Positions 53,019 to 61,965 of a DNA stretch of 64,000 nt are shown here, piece by piece. Location: assembly GCA_016932165.1 (NCBI GenBank), contig JAFGDK010000034.1:1-64000 (forward strand), written 5' to 3'. The DNA is from Anaerolineales bacterium (GTDB lineage Bacteria; Chloroflexota; Anaerolineae; Anaerolineales; UBA11579). The notes below the pieces were generated by a model. The model did not search any database. It had not been told where the DNA came from and was given only the letters and a program-made list of their open reading frames with translations. The position numbers and the translations under genes are program-made. How positions within the stretch are numbered: position 1 is the first letter of the stretch; each line of letters opens with the position of its first letter.

Positions 53019-55262
53019 CTAATCGAGATCAAACCCAATCTCATCCAGATAGATCTTGCCATCCACCGGATCATCAAATACAAACCGAATCTGCTTGATT
53101 CCTGTCAGCGACAATGAAGGGTTTTCCTCTAGAAAATCTTGCAGAGGGATCCTATAACCCTGGAACACCGGCTCGCTTTCATTCTCATAATATTCTTCAT
53201 TCCACAACGCGATCCGGCTAATTTCCGCCGGGAACTGGGTTTGGAGCGGCAAAATCTGCGATAACCGGATCACGGCTCGCTCTCCATGCAAGTCAGTCAA
53301 TACCACACTGAAATCCAACCCGTGATCCACTTCATCTCCACTCCGCCCATCCGCCACAAGAAATACCAATTTACTTTTGGGCGAGAGCGGCCAGTCAAAG
53401 CTGGGTGGCAGTTCAATGGCATAATAGCCCTCTAAAGAACGCCAACCCAGGTAAGCGGCATGATTGTCCTGCCGGTTCCCGCTTCTGAAGCGCGGGGCTC
53501 TTTCGCTCCAGGTGGAAAGCCCAGCGGCCACCGCTCTTGCCCCGGGATATGAAAGCGTAACCGGATCAAGGTCATCCTCAAAATCCGCCACCAATTTAAC
53601 CCCGTAATCCTCATAGCGTGTAATGTATCCAGTCTGTGGCAGCCAGTTTCCAGCCGCGCGGTAATCTTCATACATTTCCCGATAGATCATTTGGTCGTGA
53701 AGCACAGATTCAAGGAAGCCGCTAATCAACACTTTTGCTGCCTGTTGCTGTTCTTCAGATGTCAACAGCGCTCTCCGGTTAAGGAAAACGCCTCGCACAC
53801 CGGGGTAATCTTGTGCTCCCCAGGTGGTGTTGAATTGGCTGTGATTGGCGCGGTAGAGGTACACCGCCGATTTGAATGCGCCACTTTCCGAATCTGCGAA
53901 AGAGGTTCGCTGGTACTGCCCAATCCCGTCAAAATAATACAGGTCTGCATCGTGGGATCCTTGCAGAACCAGATAGCTGGTGTCCACCAGCGGGTTGGGA
54001 TGGTCTGCCGGCAGCCACTGCTGGTCCACCGGTGCAATCGCCACCACTGCTTTGATCCCATAATCATACTCCCAGCGGATGTGGGCATTGTTGGGATAAC
54101 GGGATAGCTGGTTGAAAGTAGCTGCCAATGCTGCCGCTTCTCCCCCGCGGGAATGTCCGATCAAGGCAATCTTTTCAAGGTCAACCTGCTGGTAGAATGG
54201 CGATTCCGGGTCCAGGTGCCACCCCTCCCACACGGCAAGATGTTCCAGCAGCATCCAGGCACGTGCGTCATTCTCTCCACTGGATTTTCCTGGAATTCCT
54301 CCATTAAGAAAATTCTGGTCCACTGAGACAACAATAAATCCCCGGCTGGCAAGCAGTTCCCCCAGGTAGGCATAACCCGGATCTGAAAAATCAGCCAGGT
54401 TGTGATTGCCATGCACGATCAACACCAGCGGAAACGGCCCCATCCCCTGGGGATACCAGACGCGCCCATTTAGGGGAAAAGCGCTTTCATCAAAACCAAA
54501 GAAGAATTTGCGTAAGCGCCCGTTCCAATCGGAATAGGTCACATAAGGAGAAGCATCCACCGTCTCAGTTACCAGATCCACATCTGCGGCAAACTCTTCA
54601 CGTTGCCGATCGGTACCGCTGCCGTAGGTCAGATAGCCGACCGGATAAGCGCCGGGCAGCGAAGGATCGGGCCCGCTGATCTGCGGCTTTCCCAGCTTGA
54701 TCTCAACAGGTAATTTAGCCGCTTCACTGCCTGGAGAGAAAATATAATACCCCTCAACAGCCAGGATACCCACGCCGATGGCGGTAAATAATCCCAGCAT
54801 GATCTGCTTGCGCAAGGGCGCTGAACCCCATTCCCGGAGAATACCGGGAACTCCAATCCCGACCAGCACCGCCCCCAACACCAGCCCAAGATTGAAGAGC
54901 CAATGCAGCCAGGTGCGGTCTCCCCACACCTGCAGCCCGATCACCACCCCAGCGATGACAGCTGCCCACAGGATCAGCGGCAGCCTGAGCAGCATTCGCA
55001 GCAACCAGCTGCCCAACGCAAGTGCAAGCAAATAGGCAAGCGCCGCCAGTGCCGCCGGAATTACCAGATCTACCAGCAAGCCGTAACCACTGTGAGCATC
55101 CACACCATAGTAGCCTGCCAAAATCAAAACCAGCAAGCCCACGGTGACAGCCGGCCCGCTTACCCAGCCGGGAGACAGGCGCAACCCAGCCCACCAGCCA
55201 TCCCACCGGTCTAAGTTGAATGAGGTCTTGATCTTATTCCACAAATCAAACAGGTTCCGCAT
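53019..55262 (-). CDS. Membrane-anchored alpha/beta hydrolase
   Basis: 747 aa. Five hydrophobic segments (35-170) precede an extracellular alpha/beta-hydrolase domain: oxyanion-loop HGNHN (284-288), nucleophile elbow GHSRGG with S371, and DTSYLVLQGSHDADLYYF, which fits the acid/His region; the catalytic His may be in YRANHSQFN. The C-terminal 200 residues form a beta-rich domain ending in DPVDGKIYLDEIGFDLD, a carbohydrate-binding-module-like fold by appearance. It resembles chlorophyllase/PET-hydrolase-like esterases in the core. It starts 9 nt after the CapA-like gene and is the last gene of that operon. The substrate is unknown, possibly an acylated surface polymer. Confidence 0.8.
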   Translation of the reverse strand: MRNLFDLWNKIKTSFNLDRWDGWWAGLRLSPGWVSGPAVTVGLLVLILAGYYGVDAHSGYGLLVDLVIPAALAALAYLLALALGSWLLRMLLRLPLILWAAVIAGVVIGLQVWGDRTWLHWLFNLGLVLGAVLVGIGVPGILREWGSAPLRKQIMLGLFTAIGVGILAVEGYYIFSPGSEAAKLPVEIKLGKPQISGPDPSLPGAYPVGYLTYGSGTDRQREEFAADVDLVTETVDASPYVTYSDWNGRLRKFFFGFDESAFPLNGRVWYPQGMGPFPLVLIVHGNHNLADFSDPGYAYLGELLASRGFIVVSVDQNFLNGGIPGKSSGENDARAWMLLEHLAVWEGWHLDPESPFYQQVDLEKIALIGHSRGGEAAALAATFNQLSRYPNNAHIRWEYDYGIKAVVAIAPVDQQWLPADHPNPLVDTSYLVLQGSHDADLYYFDGIGQYQRTSFADSESGAFKSAVYLYRANHSQFNTTWGAQDYPGVRGVFLNRRALLTSEEQQQAAKVLISGFLESVLHDQMIYREMYEDYRAAGNWLPQTGYITRYEDYGVKLVADFEDDLDPVTLSYPGARAVAAGLSTWSERAPRFRSGNRQDNHAAYLGWRSLEGYYAIELPPSFDWPLSPKSKLVFLVADGRSGDEVDHGLDFSVVLTDLHGERAVIRLSQILPLQTQFPAEISRIALWNEEYYENESEPVFQGYRIPLQDFLEENPSLSLTGIKQIRFVFDDPVDGKIYLDEIGFDLD

Positions 55263-55271
55263 TGTTGTTTA

Positions 55272-57026
55272 TTAGGGGGTGTAACCCGCCGGGATACCCA
55301 GGTTCCCCCAATCGCTGGCTGAATAAATCTGCCGCAAGAAACGATCCCGTTCTTCCCCCAGCAGGTAGAGCGGCTTAGAAAAGTCCTCAAAATAGATAGC
55401 GATGATCTCTGTGCTCAGGTGCCGACTATCGTAGATGGTATGCCGGGCGATGATTGCCCTTGAGGTATTCTCGCTGATCAACAACTGGTCAAAGAATAGA
55501 TTCCCCAAACCATACATCACCATGCTGTCGGAATAGAACGACAGCCCATGGGACTGGTGAGCCTGACTGCCGGAGACAATATCTGCCCCAGCATCAGCAG
55601 TGAATTGAAAATCTGCGATCATCTCAGGCGAGGGCCGGAATGAGTACACTTCTTGGTGCTGGAAGGTCATTATCACCAGGTAACCCTCAGCTTTCAACCG
55701 GGCGATCTCACTCGAAATAAGATCAAAATCGCAGTCCACCGCCCCCGGAAGCCCCCGCACGGATGAGGTATAGGAGCCGCCTTTGCCGTTGCAGCCAATG
55801 AAGGCGATCTTGTTGGCGTTGTGCTCCATGGTGATCGGCAGCCGCCCCTGTTCAGGTGTGCGGCCGCCGCCGTAATACTGCCAGCCTTCAGCATCGTATA
55901 AATCAAAAGTATGCAGGGTTGCCTCGGTTCCCCAATCATTGAAATGATCTCCGGTCAGTTCGACCACATCTGTGCCAATATCCTCCAACAGCTCCATGTA
56001 TTTATCTGCACTGCAAAATACCAAGCGATCATTGACAGGTTCTGGCGGTGGGCAGCTTTCTGCAAAAGGCACCTCATTGCTGATGTGGAGGATATCCGCT
56101 TCTCGCAGCATAGGTCCGATCTCACCGGATGGGTGCAATACACCTTTGTCTTCCATCTGGTAAGCGGTCGCCCGGACAAGCGCCGTAACCCCGGTCAGCA
56201 CCACGGTTGTTAATTTCCCTGCATCCCTGTTTAAAATCGACGGCAACTCCTCTGCCAGCGCAGAGGCCAGTTGGTCAACCAACTCAGCAGGTTCTCCATT
56301 CAGGCTTACCGGCACACTTAGCCGATAATTTGTGGGATCAAAATCCTTCCAAATCGGCGATTGACCATCCACCGCAATTACTTTCAGCTTGGGGGTCAAT
56401 TCCTCAAATGGCACCAAAGCCCAGGCTGGCGCATTCGCCCACACGGCAGATACCAATTGATCCTCAGCCACCACCCGGACAAAACTCCCTTTCGGTTCTC
56501 CCCAAAAACGTGAGAAAACCGTCCTGGTGCGTTCAGTCAGATACAGGTTGCCAGTCGCAAGATAACCTTCCACCTGTCCCTGCCAGGCCTGGATTAATTT
56601 TTCCGAATTGATCTCATCTGTCAGGGTAGGAAAAGGCGCTGCCAGGGCATACACCAATGCAGAGACCTGCTGCCCCTGAGAACCTGTGTCCAGAAGCAGA
56701 TCAGCCCGCCCTGGATCTGAAACTCTCTCAATGGCTGCCGGTACAACCACACCCTGCATGATCTCGTCGGGCAGATAAGGCGCTACCCACAGTTTGTACA
56801 GCGCATTTGGCTGAGTTTCCTCCGGGGCAGGGGTAACAACCGTTTCCTGCACGTTACTGATCGGCATCGTCGGCCAGACCACCTCAGGAGAAGGCGCCAG
56901 TGCCGTCAAAGCTGCCGGCAGGTCTATCGTCGGTGTCGGTGGCAGGAACCAGGTGGTTGGCGCACACGCTGACGCAACCACAACCGCAATCACTAACCAT
57001 AGACCTACACCAAGCCGTTGTTTCAC
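55272..57026 (-). CDS. CapA-like lipoprotein (PGA_cap metallophosphatase fold)
   Basis: A 584-aa protein with a lipobox (VASAC, C21). Residues 60-280 form a domain resembling periplasmic solute-binding fragments, not usual in CapA. The C-terminal CapA domain (about 290-560) has LHISNEVPFAESCPP, VVELTGDHFNDWG, VIMTFQHQEVYSF, DIVSGSQAHQSHG and MVMYGLGNLFFDQ, matching the NNH, HxG and GHxH blocks with substitutions. CapA/PgsA proteins act in poly-gamma-glutamate or capsule export and modification. The start is GTG, overlapping the stop of the formimidoyltransferase gene (GTGA), so they are translationally coupled. Shared function with that glutamate-producing enzyme is a tempting but unproven link. 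Confidence 0.82.
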   Translation of the reverse strand: MKQRLGVGLWLVIAVVVASACAPTTWFLPPTPTIDLPAALTALAPSPEVVWPTMPISNVQETVVTPAPEETQPNALYKLWVAPYLPDEIMQGVVVPAAIERVSDPGRADLLLDTGSQGQQVSALVYALAAPFPTLTDEINSEKLIQAWQGQVEGYLATGNLYLTERTRTVFSRFWGEPKGSFVRVVAEDQLVSAVWANAPAWALVPFEELTPKLKVIAVDGQSPIWKDFDPTNYRLSVPVSLNGEPAELVDQLASALAEELPSILNRDAGKLTTVVLTGVTALVRATAYQMEDKGVLHPSGEIGPMLREADILHISNEVPFAESCPPPEPVNDRLVFCSADKYMELLEDIGTDVVELTGDHFNDWGTEATLHTFDLYDAEGWQYYGGGRTPEQGRLPITMEHNANKIAFIGCNGKGGSYTSSVRGLPGAVDCDFDLISSEIARLKAEGYLVIMTFQHQEVYSFRPSPEMIADFQFTADAGADIVSGSQAHQSHGLSFYSDSMVMYGLGNLFFDQLLISENTSRAIIARHTIYDSRHLSTEIIAIYFEDFSKPLYLLGEERDRFLRQIYSASDWGNLGIPAGYTP

Positions 57027-58573
57027 AGATTGATCCCTAACAGATTTGCACGGCTGGCCACGGCTTCTTCAATTGCAGCCAAATATTTGTCAGCCATTTG
57101 CTGGAACTGGTTCAACCTGGCAATCATCTCAGCCGCTGGGGGATGCTCCGCAAGCCCACTTAGGTTGATTCGCACATTCATCCCCGCCCCGGTCAGGGCA
57201 GCCCGGGCCAATGCCGCTGCCGACCCGGCATCCGTGACTGCGTTTAGATTTCCATTTTCCGCCACCTGCTGAGCCAACCCCAGCACACCAACCGCATCCC
57301 CGGCTACCTCCAGCGGAACCCTGGCAGCCTGTAGCGTGGCTTCCCGAATCGCCTCGGCGCGCACTGATTTTTGGCTTTCGCTGTCCTTGGGCATCCGGTA
57401 GGCAGTCATGACAGATTCAAAAGCCTCAGCATCCTGAATGACAGCTTGTGCCAATTTTTCTTTTAGCAACTCTGCCTGGATGATAATTTCCTCCATCTGC
57501 GCATTAAAATCTTCATATTTTTTCTTGCCCAAGGTCAATCGTGCCACCATCACCACCAGGCTGGCTGCCATTGCGCCACTGTAAGCCGCCGCCGAACCTC
57601 CCCCAGGGGTGGGTGTATCTGCCGCCAGTTGATCCAAAAAACCAACTGCCTCCACGGTCTTTCCCTGACGGGCTGCCAGTTCCGCATTCATCTTGTATTC
57701 CAGGATCTGATCATCACAAAAGCCATCCAGCTGCAGATACCATACCGCGGCGTCAATCAAAGCTTGCTGAGGGATCAATCCGATCAGCTCACTGTGGGTA
57801 ATATTGGCGCCATAACGGGCAGCCTCTCGCCGGATCATCTCCACCACCCTGAAAACCGGCGTGTGCCGGAAGTTGGTCAGATTCATTGAGACCTGAGCCT
57901 TGCCGTCAACCAGCATACCCAATCCCTTGACATACCGCATCCCGCCAGAGCTGTGCCGGATCGCTTTGCCGATCTTTTTGGCTACATCTACATCTTCTGT
58001 ATCCAGGTACACATTGTAGGCCACCAGAAAGGCACGGGCGCCGATCACGGTCGCACCCGCTTTACCCATTTCGCTGGGGCCAAAATCTGGCTGCCGGTCG
58101 GGGTTGCTGCCGATCTCGGCCTTCAATCCTTCATATTCACCTTTACGCAGGGTTGCCAGGTTTTCCCGCTCCGGACGGGTGGCCGCCTGCTCATACAGGT
58201 AAACCGGGATATTCAGCTCTTCTCCCACCCTTTTGCCCAGGCGCTGGGCAATTGCTACGCAGTCGGCCATCGTTGCCCCAGAGATCGGAATAAAAGGCAC
58301 CACATCGGTTGCCCCAATGCGGGGATGCTCGCCTTCCTGTTCATCCATATCAATCAGCTCAGCGGCTTTGGCAATCGCCGCAAATGCCGCCTGTTCCACC
58401 CCCTCAATGCTCCCCACATAGGTAAGCACAGACCGGTTGTGATCCGGGTCTGAACTGTGATCCAGCAGAATCACCTCCGGGGTTCGCTTCACTGCTTCTA
58501 CAATCTGCGCCACCACTTCCGGCCGGCGTCCTTCAGCGAAATTGGGTACACATTCCACTAAGGTTTCAGGCAT
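57023..58573 (-). CDS. ftcD: Bifunctional glutamate formimidoyltransferase/formimidoyl-THF cyclodeaminase
   Basis: A 516-aa fusion. The N-terminal half (1-300) is the formimidoyltransferase: ECVPNFAEGRRPEVVAQIVE, DHNRSVLTYVG, HPRIGATDVVPFIP, NLTNFRHTPVFRV, SELIGLIPQQAL. The C-terminal half (about 315-510) is the cyclodeaminase, beginning FLDQLAADTPTPGGGSAAAY. Together they move the formimino group from formiminoglutamate to tetrahydrofolate and release ammonia and 5,10-methenyl-THF, the last step of one histidine degradation route. The fused form is usual in animals and many bacteria. hutHUI genes are not present. SD GGAGG precedes the ATG. It leads the operon with the CapA-like and hydrolase genes. 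Confidence 0.94.
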   Translation of the reverse strand: MPETLVECVPNFAEGRRPEVVAQIVEAVKRTPEVILLDHSSDPDHNRSVLTYVGSIEGVEQAAFAAIAKAAELIDMDEQEGEHPRIGATDVVPFIPISGATMADCVAIAQRLGKRVGEELNIPVYLYEQAATRPERENLATLRKGEYEGLKAEIGSNPDRQPDFGPSEMGKAGATVIGARAFLVAYNVYLDTEDVDVAKKIGKAIRHSSGGMRYVKGLGMLVDGKAQVSMNLTNFRHTPVFRVVEMIRREAARYGANITHSELIGLIPQQALIDAAVWYLQLDGFCDDQILEYKMNAELAARQGKTVEAVGFLDQLAADTPTPGGGSAAAYSGAMAASLVVMVARLTLGKKKYEDFNAQMEEIIIQAELLKEKLAQAVIQDAEAFESVMTAYRMPKDSESQKSVRAEAIREATLQAARVPLEVAGDAVGVLGLAQQVAENGNLNAVTDAGSAAALARAALTGAGMNVRINLSGLAEHPPAAEMIARLNQFQQMADKYLAAIEEAVASRANLLGINL

Positions 58574-58760
58574 AGGTCCTCCAATGGGGTGAATGATTCT
58601 GGAATATTATACTCTCAGTTGAGAGTAGTCTGTAATCAGTAACCAGACTGCAAGAACTGCCCACTGACTACCGGCTACTAGCTACCGTATCTCAAACCAA
58701 AAACCAGATCACCGTCTGAGTGGTAAAATAGTCCCTTAGCATGTAGACTTACCGGTAGAT

Positions 58761-60338
58761 ATGAACAATCATTCCGCTGAAATCACCCCCATAGCCCGAC
58801 TCTTTTTACTGCTGATTGCCATCTTGATGGGTATCCTCGCCTGCAGTCTGCCGCGCACCACCATCGGAGACAGGAATGGTTCTATCCCCACCCTCAATAA
58901 CCACCAGGATGCAGCCGAATTCTTTCCCCGTCCCACCGAAGGTCCGTATGCCGATTTCAGTTTCTTGCCGGTGCTGAGGGAACCAGGTGAGCTTGTACCC
59001 ACCCCTACTCCAGACCCTGAGCGCACCCTGCCCCCCTTCCGCACCAGCTACGAAACCTATTACGTCCGTTATGCCGACACTTTGGGCACCATCGCCTTGC
59101 GGTACGGCATCTCGGTAGACACGATCATCGCCGAGAACGGGATCACAGACCCAAACCTGATTGCTGTTGGGCAAGCCTTGCGCATCCCGCCGCCTTCCCC
59201 AACAGATCCGGCGCCCGATCTGAAGTTGATCCCGGATTCTGAACTGGTCAACGGCCCCTACAACGCCAAAATCGACATCATTGACTATATCCGATCAAAA
59301 GGAGGATATCTCAACCAATACCAGGAAGAGATCAACGATATCCTCATGACCGGGCCTGAGATCGTGAAGATGGTGGCCGCCAACTACTCGGTCAACCCCA
59401 GGCTGCTGTTAGCCATTCTGGAATATCAAAGCGGCTGGTTAACCCGCCCGGAAGCGGAGATTAGCCAATTAATCTATCCCATGGGCTTGGAGGATGAATG
59501 GCGCAAAGGGTTGTATTACCAGTTGGCCTGGGCCGCCAATACGCTCAACAGCGGGTTTTACCGCTGGCGGGTCAACGCCCTGGCTGGCTACCCTACTGCG
59601 GACAGCAAACTGATCCCTGCCAGCCCGCGGATCAATGCCGGGACAGCCGCCCTGCATTATCTCTTTGCCCAGATTCAGACAGAAGAAATCTGGCGGCACA
59701 CAGTCTCAACAGATGGTTTCATTCAGACCTACATCCAGCTTTACGGCCACCCCTTTGATTGGAGCGTGGAGCCGCTGATACCTGCAAGTCTTGTCCAGCC
59801 TGAACTACAGCTTCCCTTTGAGCCTGGCGTGCGCTGGATCTTCACCGGAGGCCCGCATGGCGGATGGGACGGCGGTTCTGCCTGGTCCGCGGTCGACTTT
59901 GCACCGCCCAAAGAACAGCTTGGCTGCATCCAGAATGACCAGTGGGTCGTCGCCATGGCCGATGGGCTGATCGTGCGCACAGGTGACGGCGCAGTTGTCC
60001 AGGATCTGGATGGGGACGGCCACGAGGAGACTGGCTGGGTGCTGTTTTATATGCACATCGAGACCCGAGACCGTGTAGAAACCGGCACCTACCTCAAGGC
60101 GGGGGAACGCATCGGGCATGCTTCCTGCGAAGGCGGGGTCTCTACGGGCACCCATGTACACCTGGCAAGGCGGTATAATGGGGAATGGGTCGCCATCAAC
60201 AGCCGCATTCCGTTCGTAATGGACGGCTGGACCGTGGTCGATGACGGCATCTTATATGGTGGATATTTAGAGAAAAATGGGCACATCATTTACCCCTGTC
60301 AATGCAAAAATGAAGAAAACAAGATTGAACGACCGTAA
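58761..60338 (+). CDS. LysM/M23 lipoprotein, tandem copy 1
   Basis: A 525-aa lipoprotein (lipobox cysteine C28). After a Pro-rich linker come a LysM domain (99-143, YVRYADTLGTIALRYGISVD), a central helical domain (about 190-345) with NPRLLLAILEYQSGWL, and a C-terminal M23 peptidase. The zinc ligands of M23 are visible as H366 (GGPHGGW), D379 (AVDFAP) and the HxH pair H465/H467 (GTHVHLARRYNGEW). A DLDGDGHEETGW insert looks like a calcium loop, and two conserved cysteines (LGCIQ, ASCEGG) may pair. The central domain recalls lysozyme-like or glucosaminidase folds, with Glu in ILEYQSGW. It probably cuts peptidoglycan cross-links. It heads a run of three paralogues. Confidence 0.86.
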   Translation: MNNHSAEITPIARLFLLLIAILMGILACSLPRTTIGDRNGSIPTLNNHQDAAEFFPRPTEGPYADFSFLPVLREPGELVPTPTPDPERTLPPFRTSYETYYVRYADTLGTIALRYGISVDTIIAENGITDPNLIAVGQALRIPPPSPTDPAPDLKLIPDSELVNGPYNAKIDIIDYIRSKGGYLNQYQEEINDILMTGPEIVKMVAANYSVNPRLLLAILEYQSGWLTRPEAEISQLIYPMGLEDEWRKGLYYQLAWAANTLNSGFYRWRVNALAGYPTADSKLIPASPRINAGTAALHYLFAQIQTEEIWRHTVSTDGFIQTYIQLYGHPFDWSVEPLIPASLVQPELQLPFEPGVRWIFTGGPHGGWDGGSAWSAVDFAPPKEQLGCIQNDQWVVAMADGLIVRTGDGAVVQDLDGDGHEETGWVLFYMHIETRDRVETGTYLKAGERIGHASCEGGVSTGTHVHLARRYNGEWVAINSRIPFVMDGWTVVDDGILYGGYLEKNGHIIYPCQCKNEENKIERP

Positions 60339-61956
60339 CAGACTCATCCGCCACTATCTCCGCTTCATCGCAGTCACCGGAGTGCTAATTCTCACCTCGA
60401 TGGTCTGCCGGACCGGCTATATCACCCCCGCCAGCCTGACGGAGACAGCAGAATTCACACCCGCGGTGACCATCCTGCCAACGGTCCACTTCATCCGCCC
60501 AACGGAAACACAAACACCGCCTCCCACTCCGACTGCAACCCCCGATCCCCGCCTGGCAACAGCCACACCGGTTTTCAACACACCTACTCCCTCACCCACT
60601 CCACTGCCCACCTCCACACTGATTGCCGCCGATTCCCTGCCGATGCAGTATTTTGTCCAATCCGGAGAGACCCTGGCAGCCTTGGCCAACCGGTTTAGCG
60701 TCCACCCCTTTGAGATCGTCTCAGATAAAGAAATTCCCCAGGAGGGCTACATCCCCCCCGGCCAGATGATGATGATCCCCCAACGGTTGTTGCTGACCAC
60801 ACCCAATATCCATCTCCTCCCGGATAGTGAGGTGGTCTACTCCCCTTCGACAATAGACTTCATCACCGAGATCTATGTGAATACTTTAGGCGGTCATCTG
60901 AGTGAATACAACGAATATATGACCTACCACGGGTTCCAATCCGGTGCTGAGGTGGTTGAGATCACTGCTCTGAACCACTCGATCAACCCCAAGCTGCTGT
61001 TATCGCTGTTGGAATTCAACAGCCATTGGGTGTTGGGACACCCCGGTTCCTTCTCAGAAGAAGCCTATCCGATGGGTCACAATCAAATCAATGAAACTGT
61101 TCTCTCTGCACAGTTGAATTGGGCAGCAAAGGAGATCTCCATCGGCTATTATGGATGGCGCGCCGGCACATTAACTGAAATTAAATTCCTGGACGGCAGC
61201 ACCCTGCGTCTAGCACCGGATCTGAATGCGGGAACGGTAGGGCTGATGTATTATTTCGCCCAAATCATGCAAAAAAACGATTGGTTCAAAGCGATTGACC
61301 CAGACACTGGATTTCTCCAGCAGCACATTGCCATGTTTGGAGACCCAAAGGATAGAGCTGTGATCGTCGAACCTTTGCTGCCAGCCGGCCTTGAGCAGCC
61401 AGAAATGATCCTCCCCTTCCAGGAAGGGGATACATGGGCCTATTCCGGCGGGCCGCACGGTGCCTGGACAGTCGAAGGTCCGCAGGCTGCCATTGATTTT
61501 GCCCCCAGCAGCGTGGCAGGCGGCTGCGCTCCTTCCGAACTGTGGGCAGTGGCTACCGCAACCGGAATGGTGATCCGCAATCAGAGCGGTGTACTCATCC
61601 TCGACCTGGATGGGGACGGATATGAACAGACTGGATGGGTGATGTTCTACCTGCATCTCATTCCCCACCCCCGCCTTCAGGTCGGGGATTGGGTCACACA
61701 GGGAGACCTGATCGGCAAACCTTCCTGTGAAGGCGGTCGTGCCACCGGCACCCATATTCACATGGCGCGTAAATATAACGGTGAGTGGATACTGGCTGCC
61801 GGTCCGGTGCCGATGGTGCTCAGCGGCTGGACAGTTGTGGCAGGCGACGAGGTCTATCAAGGCGGCCTGACCAAAGGAGATCAAATCATCATCGCATCAG
61901 ATAAAGGGGCATTTACCTCCCGCGTGACGCGTCTCGTGGCTGCGCCGGATGGATAG
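60310..61956 (+). CDS. LysM/M23 lipoprotein, tandem copy 2
   Basis: 548 aa from ATG 60310, which overlaps the end of copy 1 by 29 nt; an upstream in-frame ATG at 60277 is less likely because the basic N-terminus and span follow 60310. Lipobox TSMVC near residue 37, then a Thr/Pro linker, LysM (about 118-165, YFVQSGETLAALANRFSVHP), the central domain (NPKLLLSLLEFNSHWV) and M23 (GGPHGAW, AIDFAP, GTHIHMARKYNGEW). The calcium-loop-like insert is DLDGDGYEQTGW. All M23 zinc ligands are kept. The overlap implies translational coupling with copy 1. Confidence 0.85.
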   Translation: MKKTRLNDRNRLIRHYLRFIAVTGVLILTSMVCRTGYITPASLTETAEFTPAVTILPTVHFIRPTETQTPPPTPTATPDPRLATATPVFNTPTPSPTPLPTSTLIAADSLPMQYFVQSGETLAALANRFSVHPFEIVSDKEIPQEGYIPPGQMMMIPQRLLLTTPNIHLLPDSEVVYSPSTIDFITEIYVNTLGGHLSEYNEYMTYHGFQSGAEVVEITALNHSINPKLLLSLLEFNSHWVLGHPGSFSEEAYPMGHNQINETVLSAQLNWAAKEISIGYYGWRAGTLTEIKFLDGSTLRLAPDLNAGTVGLMYYFAQIMQKNDWFKAIDPDTGFLQQHIAMFGDPKDRAVIVEPLLPAGLEQPEMILPFQEGDTWAYSGGPHGAWTVEGPQAAIDFAPSSVAGGCAPSELWAVATATGMVIRNQSGVLILDLDGDGYEQTGWVMFYLHLIPHPRLQVGDWVTQGDLIGKPSCEGGRATGTHIHMARKYNGEWILAAGPVPMVLSGWTVVAGDEVYQGGLTKGDQIIIASDKGAFTSRVTRLVAAPDG

Positions 61957-61965
61957 CAGGTCTTG

